Below, piece after piece: positions 32,503 to 44,040 of a DNA stretch of 64,000 bases. The first letter of the stretch is position 1. Every line of letters starts with the position of its first letter. The notes beneath the pieces were generated by a model. It was given only the letters and a program-made list of their open reading frames with translations, did no database searches and had not been told where the DNA came from. Both the position numbers and the translations under genes were made by a program. The DNA lies in NCBI GenBank assembly GCA_023512835.1, contig CM042084.1, positions 49,895,609 through 49,959,608 on the forward strand, in the 5' to 3' direction. The DNA is from Taxillus chinensis. Taxonomy: Eukaryota > Streptophyta > Magnoliopsida > Santalales > Loranthaceae.

Positions 32503-33008
32503 TCCGAGATAGCCCAGCCCATACCCGTCACAAGAATTTTGTCCGCTTTGGCCAACCAGTCTTGAGCCTCGCCCTCATGGCCTGCTCCGCACGGTTTTGT
32601 CTTTGAGCCTCGCCCAAAACGCGTCCCTGTGAGGTGAGGTATCCGTCCCCTCCTATAAGGCGGACTTTGTTCTCCTCACCAAGCAATGTGGGACTAACAC
32701 CCACTCATGGGTCGTTACAATCCACCCCCCTTAGGAGGCCCACGTCCCCGTGGGACCATGGCACACCGCTCCGGGTCTGGCTCTGATACCATCCGAGATA
32801 GCCCAGCCCATACCCATCACAAGAATTTTGTCCGCTTTGGCCAACCAGTCTTGGGCCTCGCCCTCATGGCCTGCTCCGCACGGTTTTGTCTTTGGGCCTC
32901 GCCCAAAACGCGTCCCTGTGAGGTGAGGTATCCGTCCCCTCCTATAAGGCGGACTTTGTTCTCCTCACCAAGCAATGTGGGACTAACACCCACTCATGGG
33001 TCGTTACA
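32503..33008 (-). mobile_element. TRIM-like miniature LTR element
   Basis: Two 217-bp terminal repeats (32503-32719 and 32792-33008) surround only 72 bp. On the minus strand the interior starts with the initiator-Met primer site TGGTATCAGAGCC (32779-32791) and ends with the polypurine tract AAGGGGGGTGGAT (32720-32732). There is no coding capacity, as expected for a terminal-repeat retrotransposon in miniature. The repeat starts TGTAACGACCC, close to the chromovirus LTR start TGTAATGACCC. The flanks (AATAA and CCCAA) do not match. No 5S rRNA-like segment is visible, so it is not Cassandra. Confidence 0.85.
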
Positions 33009-33129
33009 CCCAAACCCTTTGTAATCTGATCTGGTAAGCAGCACAAAAAGATAACATACAGAATACACATCACAACCATTTTCATTTATCAGCAACAGAA
33101 TACAATTCAGCCTTTATACAAGATTTTCA

Positions 33130-35838
33130 TTAAGGTACATAAGGCTTACTATACTTGAAGATCATTGTTGCTGCTTTCTCTCTAAGCTCCATTGTCTGCT
33201 TCATCGAATAAGTGGTGTGTTGGCTCCAAGATTTGTCCACACTTAAGAATGACTTGATGAAGTAACAGACAAAGGCCCCGCAGCTATCTCTATCTGGCTG
33301 TTGTGGCACTTGCTTCTTGCCCCGGAATGTCGCCTTCAGCTTCTCAGTTGGTCTCAAAGGAGTGATGCCCAACTTTTCATATAATCCGGCTTTCTTCACA
33401 GCTTCAGTCAACCTTAGACACAGTGGTTCCCATTGATTCTTTCTTACATACTGCTCTACAATATGATGAGAATCAATCAGAATCATCTATTTGGACTGAA
33501 TCATGAAGATAGCCATCATGAAATGTGGCGACATGATCTGGTATGGAATGAGGATAGTTGAGAGAGTTCTCCATGGCTTGCTATCCTCAGCAGTTCCGTC
33601 GATAAAGGACTGAATGATATCTATACTGGGAAGATAGCCCTCATTCCAGCACGGCAGAACTTCAAACAAGTGGCCGTCCTTGTACAGAGATGGAAATAGC
33701 CTCATCTCCATTTTAGCAGCCCTAGAGAAGTTGTCAATGTCGTCTGTTGTAAAGAGGCCTTTCTCCGAACAAAGGGTCCGAATGTCTTCCGGGGAGAAGG
33801 GGTACAGGTCAGAGAGACATCTTCTCTCGGCAGAAGACGCAACATAGGACATCATTGCTTTACGCACGCTTCCGTCCGCATCAAGAGGGTCACACACTGT
33901 GTATGATGGGAGGAAGGTGTCAGCTGCGGATGGAGAGGATGGAGGAAGAGCTGCAGTCGAGGAGCTTGGATGAGAGAAGCGGCTACGTTTGGGAATTTGA
34001 ACTCCCTGAAGCAATGAAGAGGCAGGCCGCTTCTCAGCACGAGTGGATGAATGGGATGCAGGAGGAGCAGAAGGATCAGATGACACTCTCTCCCCCGGTT
34101 TGGCAGATCGCCGGGGAGCAACGGGAGGGCGAGCCATCGTGTACGCCAGGTCCACGAAGGAGGTAGACAAGGAGTGGACGGACGAGGCGACTAGGTCCAT
34201 CTTCTGTTCCATGGAGGTGGAGGAGTCGCTAAGGGCGGAGAGGAGTTGGGCGCCAAGAGCATCAACCTTGGCAGCGATGGCGGATATTTGGGCACTTTGA
34301 GCTTGGGCATGGCGGTCCAGCTGGGCGGAGAGCACAGCGTCGGAGTGGACCCTGCCAAAAGAAGCACACCCAAGGGCCAACTCAGGAGCTTTGGAGGACT
34401 CCCCCGCATGAACAGGAGCAGGAGTGCGCTGGGCAGAGGAGTCCGCTGGAGGATCAATAGCAGCAGCAGAAGAGGCATCCGGAGCAGCGGACCCGCTTTG
34501 ACCAGATAGGTCAACAACGGGAATGTCAACAGCAGGAGAAGAAGGTCCAGCCTTAGCAGGGGAAGGACTCTGTGCGGCATGGACCGGGCTGGAGGGGTTA
34601 GGGAACGGCACATCTGGAATGGAGGCCGGCGTAAGAAAGCCTTGGTCCAAATTCCAGATGATCATGGTCTCCGGGGATTGAGTATGGCGAGTGTAAAACA
34701 CCCGGAGATCGGTGTCAGGAATGGAGGCGGTGTGGGCAAGGCTGAAACGGAGCCAAAGGTCAGTTAAGGTGTTGGTGGAGAGATGGTCAAGGTAATCTCG
34801 GGGTTGAGGTAGGGGAGGCAAAGGAGCTTCCGGAATATATTCCGGGACATCAGCAATTACGGCAGCAACGGCGGTATCAACCGCGGCAGCAACAGCGGAA
34901 GTGGATGGAGTGGGGACATCCGCAGCAGAAGGGGCTGAGGAAATAGCTCTAGGGACACTACGCTGAGATGGCCCCGCAACCTCAGAGGGTTCGGCACGGA
35001 CGCTGTGCTGGGAGGCCCGAGAAATGGAGGGTGCAGCAACGGACCGAATCCGGGAGGATCGGTGAGCTGAGCTAACGGCAGGGGCATGGCTGTCGGAGGG
35101 GTCACCAACAGAACTACCTTGTTGTTCCGTGGCAGGGAGAAGGCGGAGAGCGGAAGAGGAACGGCGGGCCGTCATGTTCCCATCAAGCGTAATATAGCGA
35201 AGATAATAAGCTGGAGGAAAGGGAACAACGTCAGAGCGGGCGAAATGGTCCGGATGAAGATGTCGGAAGACAATGCTTAGGATGCGCCCGAAGGAATGGT
35301 TCTTGGGTCTAGTCTGCAGCAGTCGGAACAAAAACGTCCCCCAGTCCATCGGAAGACCTTCAAAAACGCCGTACATGGCCAGAAGAAGATCGTACAGAAC
35401 AGAGTCCAAAGCGAAAGTGCGAGCCAGTAAACATTGACTCAGTATGATCGCCATACAGCGATAGCGACCTTGGAAGGACTTCACCTTGTATTCCTTGCCT
35501 TTATAGGTGCAACCCATAGAAGCCGCCATGGGATCGGCATCGGGGCGCTGTGATTCACCGGGGGGTAGACTGAGTGCAGTGCGGAGAATGTCGAGGGTAA
35601 TGAGGATGGATTCACCACGAACATAGGAGATGATGGAGTCGGTGGTACAGTGGATCCGTTGGTAGTACTCGAGAATGTCGTCTATAAGAAGATCGACAGG
35701 AATGGAGATCAAGTTGAGTATGTGAGAGGCTTCTAGAAGAGGGCGAATATGGAAAAACCAGTCCGGAGGGTTGGAGACAACGCTCCAATCGACCAGATGG
35801 CCGGGATTGACGCCGGAAAGAGAGGTTCTGGGTGCCAT
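33130..35838 (-). pseudogene. Large frame with plant-transposon-like N-terminus and Ulp1-like protease C-terminus
   Basis: A frame of 903 codons with one TAG at 33487-33489. Residues about 25-220 (DWFFHIRPLLEASHI; MYGVFEGLPMDWGTFLFRLL) resemble the putative plant transposon protein domain. Residues 225-480 are Ser/Ala/Pro-rich; about 515-570 could be a coiled coil. The C-terminus looks like a Ulp1/C48 SUMO protease: His in SPHF (residue 772), Asp in LIDSHH 17 residues later, then Gln in QQPDRDSCG six residues before Cys. These H-to-D and Q-to-C spacings equal those I recall for yeast Ulp1. The stop falls between His and Asp. It lies downstream of SIRE-1 pol in the same orientation, the position of the Sirevirus env-like gene, but it could belong to another captured element. 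Confidence 0.72.
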
Positions 35839-37537
35839 TGTAGATGAAAGTTGAAGGGCAAGAGGGAAGGCGAGGTCTTAGGGATTGAAGGAGCAACGAG
35901 AGGTTTAAGGATTTGAAAAGGGCAACACTCGTGCTTCGCAGGAATGACCAGAATACATAAGACCAAGTTCGTGAATGTCGGCGGGTCTAGGAATTTGGCG
36001 AGTGAAACAGTAGACCGCTTGACAGGCTGATGTCATTAGTCTTGATATTGGTGTGCCTCCAAATTAAAAGATGATGTGGAGACGGCATGACCAAGTAAGG
36101 ATAACAGCTGTTTGCCTTCTAGGGGAAGTGTGTGCATCCCAAGACATGCATTTAATGAATCATCATTATTCCTCCTCAAAAGCACGCGATATAAAATAAG
36201 ACATGGATTATCGCAATTTGACAGTGTCAGGAGTCCGGAGGAATGAACCGACAATCATTCGGAAGTAGCGATAGTCGAGTAACGAGTATCCGAATGAAAA
36301 GTAGACCGTGTCTGTAGTAATAGAGTGCGATGAGAGAAAAGTAGATTCCTCTGCAGTCAATAAGTCGAAGAGAAGAGAAGTACCACAACACTTCAAATCC
36401 AAGACTATGGACTGGATTTATCGATAAGGGTGTAAAGAAAATCTGAACCTGTAGCTTCACAAAAATAAGCTAAAAGTACAAAAGCTTAACAGGTAAGAAT
36501 TAGTACGGATAGGAGAAAATAGTCAGTGAAGAGCTATATAATCTGAACTAACGAGTAGCAGAACTTATGCATTACAAAGAATGAAATAGACATATACATA
36601 CTAGAGAATGATCAATGTGACTGAATTAGGGCATATGTCAGATAATAAATACACAAGTTCATATAGGTCAACATAGCGAAACCGTCCTGCTGAACGACAT
36701 AGCTAAGATTAATTAAAAATCATATGATTTGATCAAAGTAGGATTCATGAGTGAAAAATGAGGAAGTGGACACATGTCAAAAGCAAGCAGTTGATTATCC
36801 GATTAAAATGCATGGTTGAAGAAAAAAAATACATCCAAGCATGCCGCAATTCTGTTTCAACGACGCATGTCCAGTCAGATCCGGAAGTAAAGGTTTAGAG
36901 GAGGGAGTATCTGAGACATATTAGGGGGTTATTACTGAGGTAATAGATGAAGCTTAGGCTCCCCCGTAGATCATTCGATCCTCTCAATGAAAGGCTCCCC
37001 CTCGAATAGACAGCCAGGAAAGAGGTCATGAGACATATACGAGGGGTATTACTCGAATAATTTATAAAGCATTTTCTCCCCCGTAGATTGTGCAATCCTC
37101 TCGGTAGACCTTTCCGGCTTAAAGAAATTCAGCACTGTCTATCTTTTTAGGAAACTATACTTCAGAAGCGGATCAGACTGCGATTGTGTATTCATCCACC
37201 AGGCATTCCGAGCTAACCCATTTCATTTCTTCAACTATACATGTTAATAGAGTAATCTAAATGAACAGGCATTTGTCATGTGGTGATCAGTGGAAATTAA
37301 GATCATGAAACCAGAGTGAGGTTAATCATATAAACTTTAATCATGTTTGCTTAAATGACTTCAGTCGGGAAACGCAAGCATCCTCCCACAATGAAGTTGA
37401 TATCAATATCAGAAGCATGAACCGCAATAAACAGTAAGTATGATCAACATTAAGATCAGCATGTATCTACTACTATCAATAAAAGCACAATGCATGTTCT
37501 GAAAGTAAGTATACTGTTGGGTAATTTAAAGGTGAAA
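35839..37537 (-). other. SIRE-1 region between pol and the Ulp1-like frame
   Basis: 1.7 kb without a convincing gene. The only clear structure is the repeated polypurine block at 36905-37100. I found no TG...CA LTR start next to any of the purine tracts. Confidence 0.65.
36905..37100 (-). repeat. Tandem polypurine-tract-like repeat of SIRE-1
   Basis: Two diverged units of about 120 bp each carry, on the minus strand, ATCTACGGGGGAG (about 36958-36970 and 37076-37088); a third purine tract, CGAGGGGGAGCC, lies at 36994-37005. Multiple polypurine motifs after pol have been reported for Sireviruses. Confidence 0.65.
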
Positions 37538-37823
37538 CTATGCAGAGAAGTCAAGCATACCTAATCGGAAGAGTAGTTTAGAGAATCTTGCATCAGGCAG
37601 GGGCTTTGTAAATATGTCTGCCAGTTGATCTTTAGTAGCAACATGTTCCAGTGAGATGTGACTTTTGAGAACATGGTCACGTATGAAGTGATACCTGACC
37701 TCAATATGCTTCATCTTAGGGTGCATGATAGGATTGTTGCTGATAGCAATTGCGCTAGTGTTGTCGCAGTAGAGTGGAATAGATGACATGTTGAAACCGT
37801 AGTTAGTGAGTTGACTTTGCATC
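37538..37823 (-). pseudogene. pol: C-terminal RNase H of SIRE-1 pol
   Basis: Encodes the end of copia RNase H: YCDNTSAIAISNNP, HIEVRYHFIRDHV and TKDQLADIFTKPL, then stop at 37538. It is open for its 95 codons. Ogre-1 interrupts the gene at 37823; the N-terminal part of the domain is at 62342-62510. Codons upstream of the break on this side belong to the Ogre-1 LTR. Confidence 0.93.
37819..37823. repeat. TSD of Ogre-1 (left), GCATC
   Basis: Exact copy at 62337-62341. Joining the flanks rebuilds a copia RNase H segment. Confidence 0.95.
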
Positions 37824-40800
37824 TGATGGACCCTAATTTGTCCGGGTTGGACATATTTTATCAAATTCAATTTTCTTCAATGCTGGCCTCGATCTGTTGA
37901 AATTTTGTAGAATGACGGAGTCGTGACCATTGAGCCGCAAATGCCCCATTTCAAGAAATTATCCTAAAGGCTTCCAAATGCCAGAGAATCAGTCCTGGGC
38001 GACAGAAAATTTAATTTAAGGATTAACGCAATTGACCGCGCTCAATTCTGAGGTCAAACGAAGAAGATATAGTCAAAACAGCGTTTGGGCCGCCATCAGG
38101 GGTCAAAACGGTAATTGACCTTTCACACAGAGCTCTGGATCAGGTCACAAACCTCATAATCTCATCCTACTCATCGTTCTGAGAATTTTGACATATATAT
38201 CGTATATATTCGCTCCCGGGGCTTTTTCGACGAAAATTAAAAATAAATACGTTTTGCGGTAATAGACAATCTCAGTACAGGTTTGCCGTAAAAATGAGCT
38301 CGTTTTCAAATAAAATTGACACGGGGTCGCTCGTCACAACTCCCCGAGTCCAAAAATAATTTTTTTAAATGTTTTGAAATCCGGTTTGTCCTGCCGATCC
38401 CAAGAACCGAAGGACATCAGTTAAAAACCCAAAAGTAAAATCATGTTATGCTTTTTTTTCTCCTTTCCCGCCCACTCCAAGCCAGGTGTCAACCGTCCAT
38501 TGGTTGAAAATAAATACAATCAAAAAATAAAAATCAAAACAAAGAAAAACAAAGCAGAATAAAAATAAAATAAAATAATAAAAAAAACAAAAAACAAATT
38601 GTCACAGCCACGTGATATTCTCTCACTCGATCGGATCTTATCCCCATCCACCAAACTTTTCGTCTCCTTCTTTCTCTCTCCCATGGCCGTTCGTCCTCTT
38701 CCCCCCTCTCTCCTCCCCCAGCGGCGTCGTCTTCACCAGGGCCGCGCCACACCCGCCGAGATCCCAGAGGACCACCGGGCCACCGCGTCGCCCATCCCTC
38801 CAGCCAGCCAAACCAAACCATGGTCTCAACCGTGGTTCACCTCCCCTCTCTCTCTGGTTAGCTCCTTGGCCGAAACAAAAAAACATCCAATCGCCCTTTT
38901 CTCCATCGTCTCTCTATCCTCCCTCACCTCCTCTCAGCTCCTAGCTCAATCTCCCCCAGCAAATCCAAACTCGCAACCTTCACTCTCTGGTTCTCCTACT
39001 CTCCGAAACAAAAAAAAAACATCATCCTTCCCTCTTCCCTTTTTGTCAGACGCCGGAAAAGGGAGCTCTTTCCTTTCCCACAACGCGAAACCAGACGCCC
39101 TTTTCACCTTCCCCTTTCGTTTCTCGCATCGTTATAAATCGGATGTCTCCCTTTGTTCCTTTTGACTGGCATTATGCTTGCCGGTCATCGTGAAGCTAGA
39201 CTCGTTCCACGCCGCCGACGCTGCCGTTGATACATCCACGAGGAAGACGAAGGACTCCCAGGAGCACCTCATCATAGCCGGACGGAGGTGAAATTGAAGG
39301 CATCCATAAGGCACAGAGGACGTTCCGGTCGTCATTGTTGCTACTCGGATTGGAGACCGGCGCAGAGAACATCCAGTTTGAAAGCAAGAGGACGAGCGGC
39401 GAGTAAACATCTGTGGTAACTCCTTTCTGTTCCTTTTTATGTGGTTTTTATGTCTGAGGTGGCTAGATAGTGCGTGGTGTGCTTTTATGCGTGTGATTGA
39501 TGCTATTTTCAGCCCCCATAATACATGTTGGTTGGTGCCATTCTATGCCGACCGTTCTGGGATTGTTGGTACTGTATATGCATGAGTTCCTGTCTGAAGA
39601 GAGTTGAATATCGTTGAGTCTGCTTGGGTGTCGACAGAGTTCCATATTTCCTCTTTGTGTGCTTTCTGTTTCAATCCGATATGGGCTATTGGTCGCGTCG
39701 ATCGTGTTCTCTCTTTGCGGGTTTATTTCTTTTATTGTCATGATGTGAATGCAGGTTTTCTCAAAAAGCAATTGTAACTGGGATTTATCAAAACATACGA
39801 ATGTGTGATCTTGGTTTTGATCTGGGTTCTTCTTGAATGCTTTGATTGGTTTTTAAGATATGGGGGTGCACTGATGGTTTCAAAAGCGTATGAGTCCTTT
39901 GCTCCATTCCCCAAACATTAATCTGATTTTTTTTAACGTGGGAGTATGTTGGCTTGGATTTTATTTTCTGCCTGGACGTCCTTTGGCTGTTTGAGTCTAT
40001 GTTTTATTTTGTGATTCCTGAGATCATTATGGTAGATACATCTTTCTCGTTGCTGTTTTCTCACTGTGTTTCCATTGCTTTTCTTTGTTTTCTTTCTTTT
40101 GTTTGTGGCATGATTTGTTTCCAACGTGGGGCTGAACGAGGTCTCGATGTGAAGTTGTTTCTCTCCAGCCTGGGTTGTTCCGTTTCCATTTCCAGTTTGG
40201 GCAACTCGTATAGTGTGGACGTTTTCTATGTTTATTTATTAATTTATTTATTTATTTATTTATTTATTTACTTTTATTTGTCACTATTTCCTTTCCTTCT
40301 TAGCTGAATTTAGGGTTTGTATTGGTGTTGGGCCCATAGGAATGTTGTTAGTTTGGGCTTTGTCATTATGGGTGTAGCTTGTAATGTCGTAAATAAGTGA
40401 GGTAGTAAAAAAAACAAAAAGAAAAAAAGAGAGAAAAAAAAAAAAAAAAAAAGTGAGTTTGCTTTTATGTTTATGCATGTCACAATCACACACATCACTT
40501 GCTTATTATTTTTGCATTTAGTTTTACAAAAAAAATGGTTTTAAAAAAAAAAAGAACTTTTAGACAAATAAATAGAAAAATGTTTTCTAAAACAAAAAAA
40601 AACTCCAAAAAGAACAAAAACAAAAAAAACAAGCAAATAAATAAAATTTTCAAACTCATTTGTTTTTTTTATTTATCATTTTCCCTTTTGTTTTCCTTCA
40701 TCAAAAAAAAAAAAACTTCTTAGTTCACCTTGATTTAATTTGAATATGTGCTTAAAATATTTTTAATACTTAGATTTTTGGTGCTTTTTAGTAGGATGCA

Positions 40801-41324
40801 AAAAAAAAAAAAAAACAACTTTGATTCTATTTAGATTTAAGCTATAACTTAGAATAAATCATAGGGTTCCCTTAGGAGTTTAGGATTAAATTAAATTTAA
40901 CTTTCAACTTCAATAAAGAATGTAGAAATAAGTGGGCAAACAAATTAGATGCTTAGGGCACATTGAATTTAATTCTAATGTTAACAAATAACTTAGAAAA
41001 GAAAATGGTAAAATTAAATTGTAGGACTTCCCTTACATAATTAGGATAATTGAATCATATTTCAACTTCAACAAACAACGTAGGAAAATAAAAATAATAG
41101 ACCTTTAGGTCACATGCACATTTAACATCACCTTTAGGCTAATTAACTTTAGGTCAGATGATTAATACAAGTTAGAAACTTCCAAATCCTAAGATAGGTA
41201 TCGAAAGGGCGTCGTGGGGGTATTAGTCCTTCCCCACGCGTAATCAACTCCCGAGCCCATCCCCAGCGGCATAGATTAAGTTTTCGTTTAGGTGCCCAAC
41301 TGCACCCCAAAAACGGTTGGTGGC

Positions 41325-43309
41325 TGTCATGCCCCGAATTTCCAACCCGAGGAAACAGGTACGTGACTCCCCATTCACCCACACGGAGGGCAACGGGGTT
41401 GGATCACTGTATGCCACACAAGCAAAACTAACAATTACAATAAATCAAATAAGCTACATCTTTATTTAATATCAAACACCAAAGGTTCACAAACCAACCA
41501 GGTTCCTTACTACAATTCAATCCCTTAGTACATTTCCCCCCCTTGGGGTTACAAAAATTATAAAATCACATTTACTGAAGTGAACAATAAAACGAAGATG
41601 GTCTTCCACCTTGGTGTATCCACCTGGCCGCCGTAAGTCCCCTGGAAAACAAGCAAACACGGTAGGAGGGGTGAGCATCCACGACTCGATAGGGATCATG
41701 TCTCCCAACCCATCCCATGCTCCTAGCGTCTACATGAGGGTGTGTACAGGTGCAGTGTAGTGACAATAAGATATAAACAGGTTGTATTCCACAATCACAC
41801 GGAACACACATATCCACAGCCATACAGGCTTAACCATATAGGCTAACATATCCACAGCCACTCAGGCTTAGCCACACGGGCTAACATATCCACGGCCTCT
41901 CAGGCTTAGCCACACGGGCTAACATATCCACGGCCATATAGGCTTAGTCACACGGGCTAACATATCCACGGCCATATATGCTTAGCCACACGGGCTAACA
42001 TATCCACGGCCATATAGGCTTAGCCACACGGGCTAACAGTTCCAGTCCCGGGCTTCCACAGCCACCGGGTTCCACAAACACAGCATACAAGGTCACACAG
42101 GCATTAAACCAACCACGTAGCATACACACTTTCACAGGCATAATACCAAACACTTAGTTCGCACAACCAATCAGGCATAAAATCAAACACTTGATATGTA
42201 GAATCCCACAGGTATTTTACCAAACGCTTAACATACATACGTTCACAAACCCACAAACCCAGCCACACAGGCATATTATCAAACACATACTAGGCATATT
42301 CACACAGACATATTCTCACAGGCATTTTATCGAACACTTGATATGTACTCACCATCCAACACCAAAATACATCAAAAACCGCCATTGAAGGCCAACATCC
42401 ATATAGGAGATCACACCTATATGGATTACATATATATATAAACAGGTAAAATCCATAATCTGCCCTAGAACCCTAGGACAGAGGAGGATTTAGGAAGAAC
42501 AGAACCCCTACCTTAAAGCAGATCTTCCTTGCTCCCGCGCTAAATGTCGTCCTCCCCACGCAAAATGCTCCAGCAGCAACCAGCAACTCCCCTTCCTTCC
42601 CTCTCTCTAGCTCTCTCTCTCTACGACAGCTGCAGCAGCTGAAGAGAACCCTAAACCTAAAATAGAGGGCTTCTCCTCCTTATATAGACAACACAACATC
42701 AAAACGACGTAGTATTGATTAAGTGAATCCCAGCATTGAAACGACGTAGTTTTGATGGAACAAGCTATGACCTTCCCACATCCATACACACCAAAATATT
42801 CACAATTCCAACATGGTCCTTTAGGAAAAGATGATTAGAATGACAAAACCAAGGTAACCATGCAAAAACATGCCTGCACGCCAATTTGAACGCCAATTCC
42901 CCAATTGGCGTGCAGCTCCAAATGCACTCAAACTTCACCCCAAGCCTCCTTGCATCTTGTAGAGGTCTGAGAAGCAAAAATATGCTTGCACGTGAAATGG
43001 GTGAATTCACGTACAGCTCCAAATGCTCTGAAATTTCTGTGGTAGATAGAGGACCTCATTCTAAGCAACTTTTGTTCTTGCACGCCAATTGTTTGAGGCC
43101 ATCTACTATACCAAAAGTGAGCTCCAAAATCTGCCAAAACAGCTTAAAACCGCATGTATATGCATAGCATCTTCCTAGGGCATAAATGTACGTTATCACT
43201 TGTCACATGCACCTCCCAAAAGTCCCCTCTTGGGCTCATCTCTTACCTCAAACTTGTGCACCAACATCCAAGGTGTTTGTGGTTAACTTCTTACACACGG
43301 GTCATTACA
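41325..43309 (-). mobile_element. Chromovirus solo LTR
   Basis: 1985 bp, CV-3 subfamily, flanked by GTGGC at 41320-41324 and 43310-43314. On the minus strand it starts TGTAATGACCCGTGTG and ends GGGGCATGACA. It retains two ACGT palindromes (42698, 42735), TATATAA (42680-42686), the donor-like AAG|GTAGGGG (42511), hairpin (42397-42426) and acceptor CCAG (41642). The intact TSD indicates recombination between the two LTRs of one element. Confidence 0.95.
41800..42060 (-). repeat. 37-38-bp minisatellite of the solo LTR
   Basis: About six units of ACATATCCACGGCCATA followed by GGCTTAGCCACACGGGCTA, a sequence unlike the arrays at this place in the other CV LTRs. Confidence 0.85.
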
Positions 43310-43406
43310 GTGGCGACTCCGTATTTTTCACCATTCGGATGGAGATTGGGGGGGAGCCGCACCCCAAAAGCGGTTTCCCTCCCGGACGAAATCCGGTGAT
43401 GACAGC

Positions 43407-43424
43407 TGGCGACTCTGCTGGGGA
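43407..43424 (+). other. Primer binding site of Ogre-1, tRNA-Arg type
   Basis: TGGCGACTCTGCTGGGGA two bases after the LTR. The same sequence type is known from pea Ogre, where it is complementary to a tRNA-Arg 3' end. Confidence 0.88.
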
Positions 43425-44040
43425 CACTTAGAGAGTTAGGCCTAGGATTAGGATTAGGAGGTTTGTTCTTTGTTTTACTTTGTTTTTATTCTTTCATTCT
43501 TTCATTTTTTTGATCGATTTATTTATTGCGTTTCTCACACCGTTGTATGATAGTTTTGATTTATGCGCTTTGATACCATGATAGTCGTGTTTTACCGCTT
43601 TCCCTAAATTCGTCGCATTCATACATAAACCTTCTGCCCGGGTTTCTATCACAGTTTAGGTTAGCGAGGTTTATTAGGGTGCCCCGTGCGTTGATCATTA
43701 TCCGCAAAGGGACCCCGGACTCCTCACTCAGGCTTGAGGTCCTTTTAAGGCACGTCCTTTTAAGGCCCCCCTCCGGTAAATCCCATAGTGTACGGAGCCC
43801 TCTAGAGAGGAAGCTTGGGGACCAACGAATAAGATAGGGTGAGAAATCATGGCCCATTAGGGGCACATCGACCCACATGTTGTATGACTAAGCATGCCAT
43901 GCTAACCTTGGTTTTGCAGGGTAGCTGCATTAAGGCATCCCTTGTTTGTTTAAAGTATCAATATTTGTTTATTCTGTATATATCTCTTTTTGCTCTCCTA
44001 ATGCTTCCATATTGCATACAACGTCATTCATATAGGGTGC
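43425..44040 (+). other. Ogre-1 leader with strong splice acceptor
   Basis: No gene. At 43903-43919, GCTAACCTTGGTTTTGCAG has a branch-point-like CTAAC and a pyrimidine tract ending in CAG, 121 bp before ORF1. A possible donor (GTG|GTAACTCC) lies at 39415 in the LTR leader. Confidence 0.5.

Larger units (their letters stand above)
37824..43404 (+). repeat. Ogre-1 5' LTR, interrupted by a solo LTR
   Basis: 3591 bp without the 41325-43309 insertion. Starts TGATGGACCCTAATTTGTCC, ends CCGGTGATGACA. A CT-rich part (38640-39120) is the promoter/leader zone, followed by a T-rich part, a (TTTA)n run (40228-40270) and A-rich runs. Relative to the 3' LTR it lacks about 110 bp that contain the TATA box. 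Confidence 0.93.

Noticed and set aside
32503..33008. Cassandra TRIM or a 5S rRNA gene
   Set aside because: No 5S-like internal promoter or 5S sequence in the repeats.
38599..39165. Ser/Pro-rich protein beginning MSQPRD, also at 59431-60108
   Set aside because: CT-rich LTR leader read as protein. The 3' copy contains the TATA box within the frame, so it is promoter DNA.
43407..43424. tRNA gene
   Set aside because: Only the 18-nt complement of a tRNA 3' end, as expected for a primer site. The same holds for 1264, 10898 and 19240.
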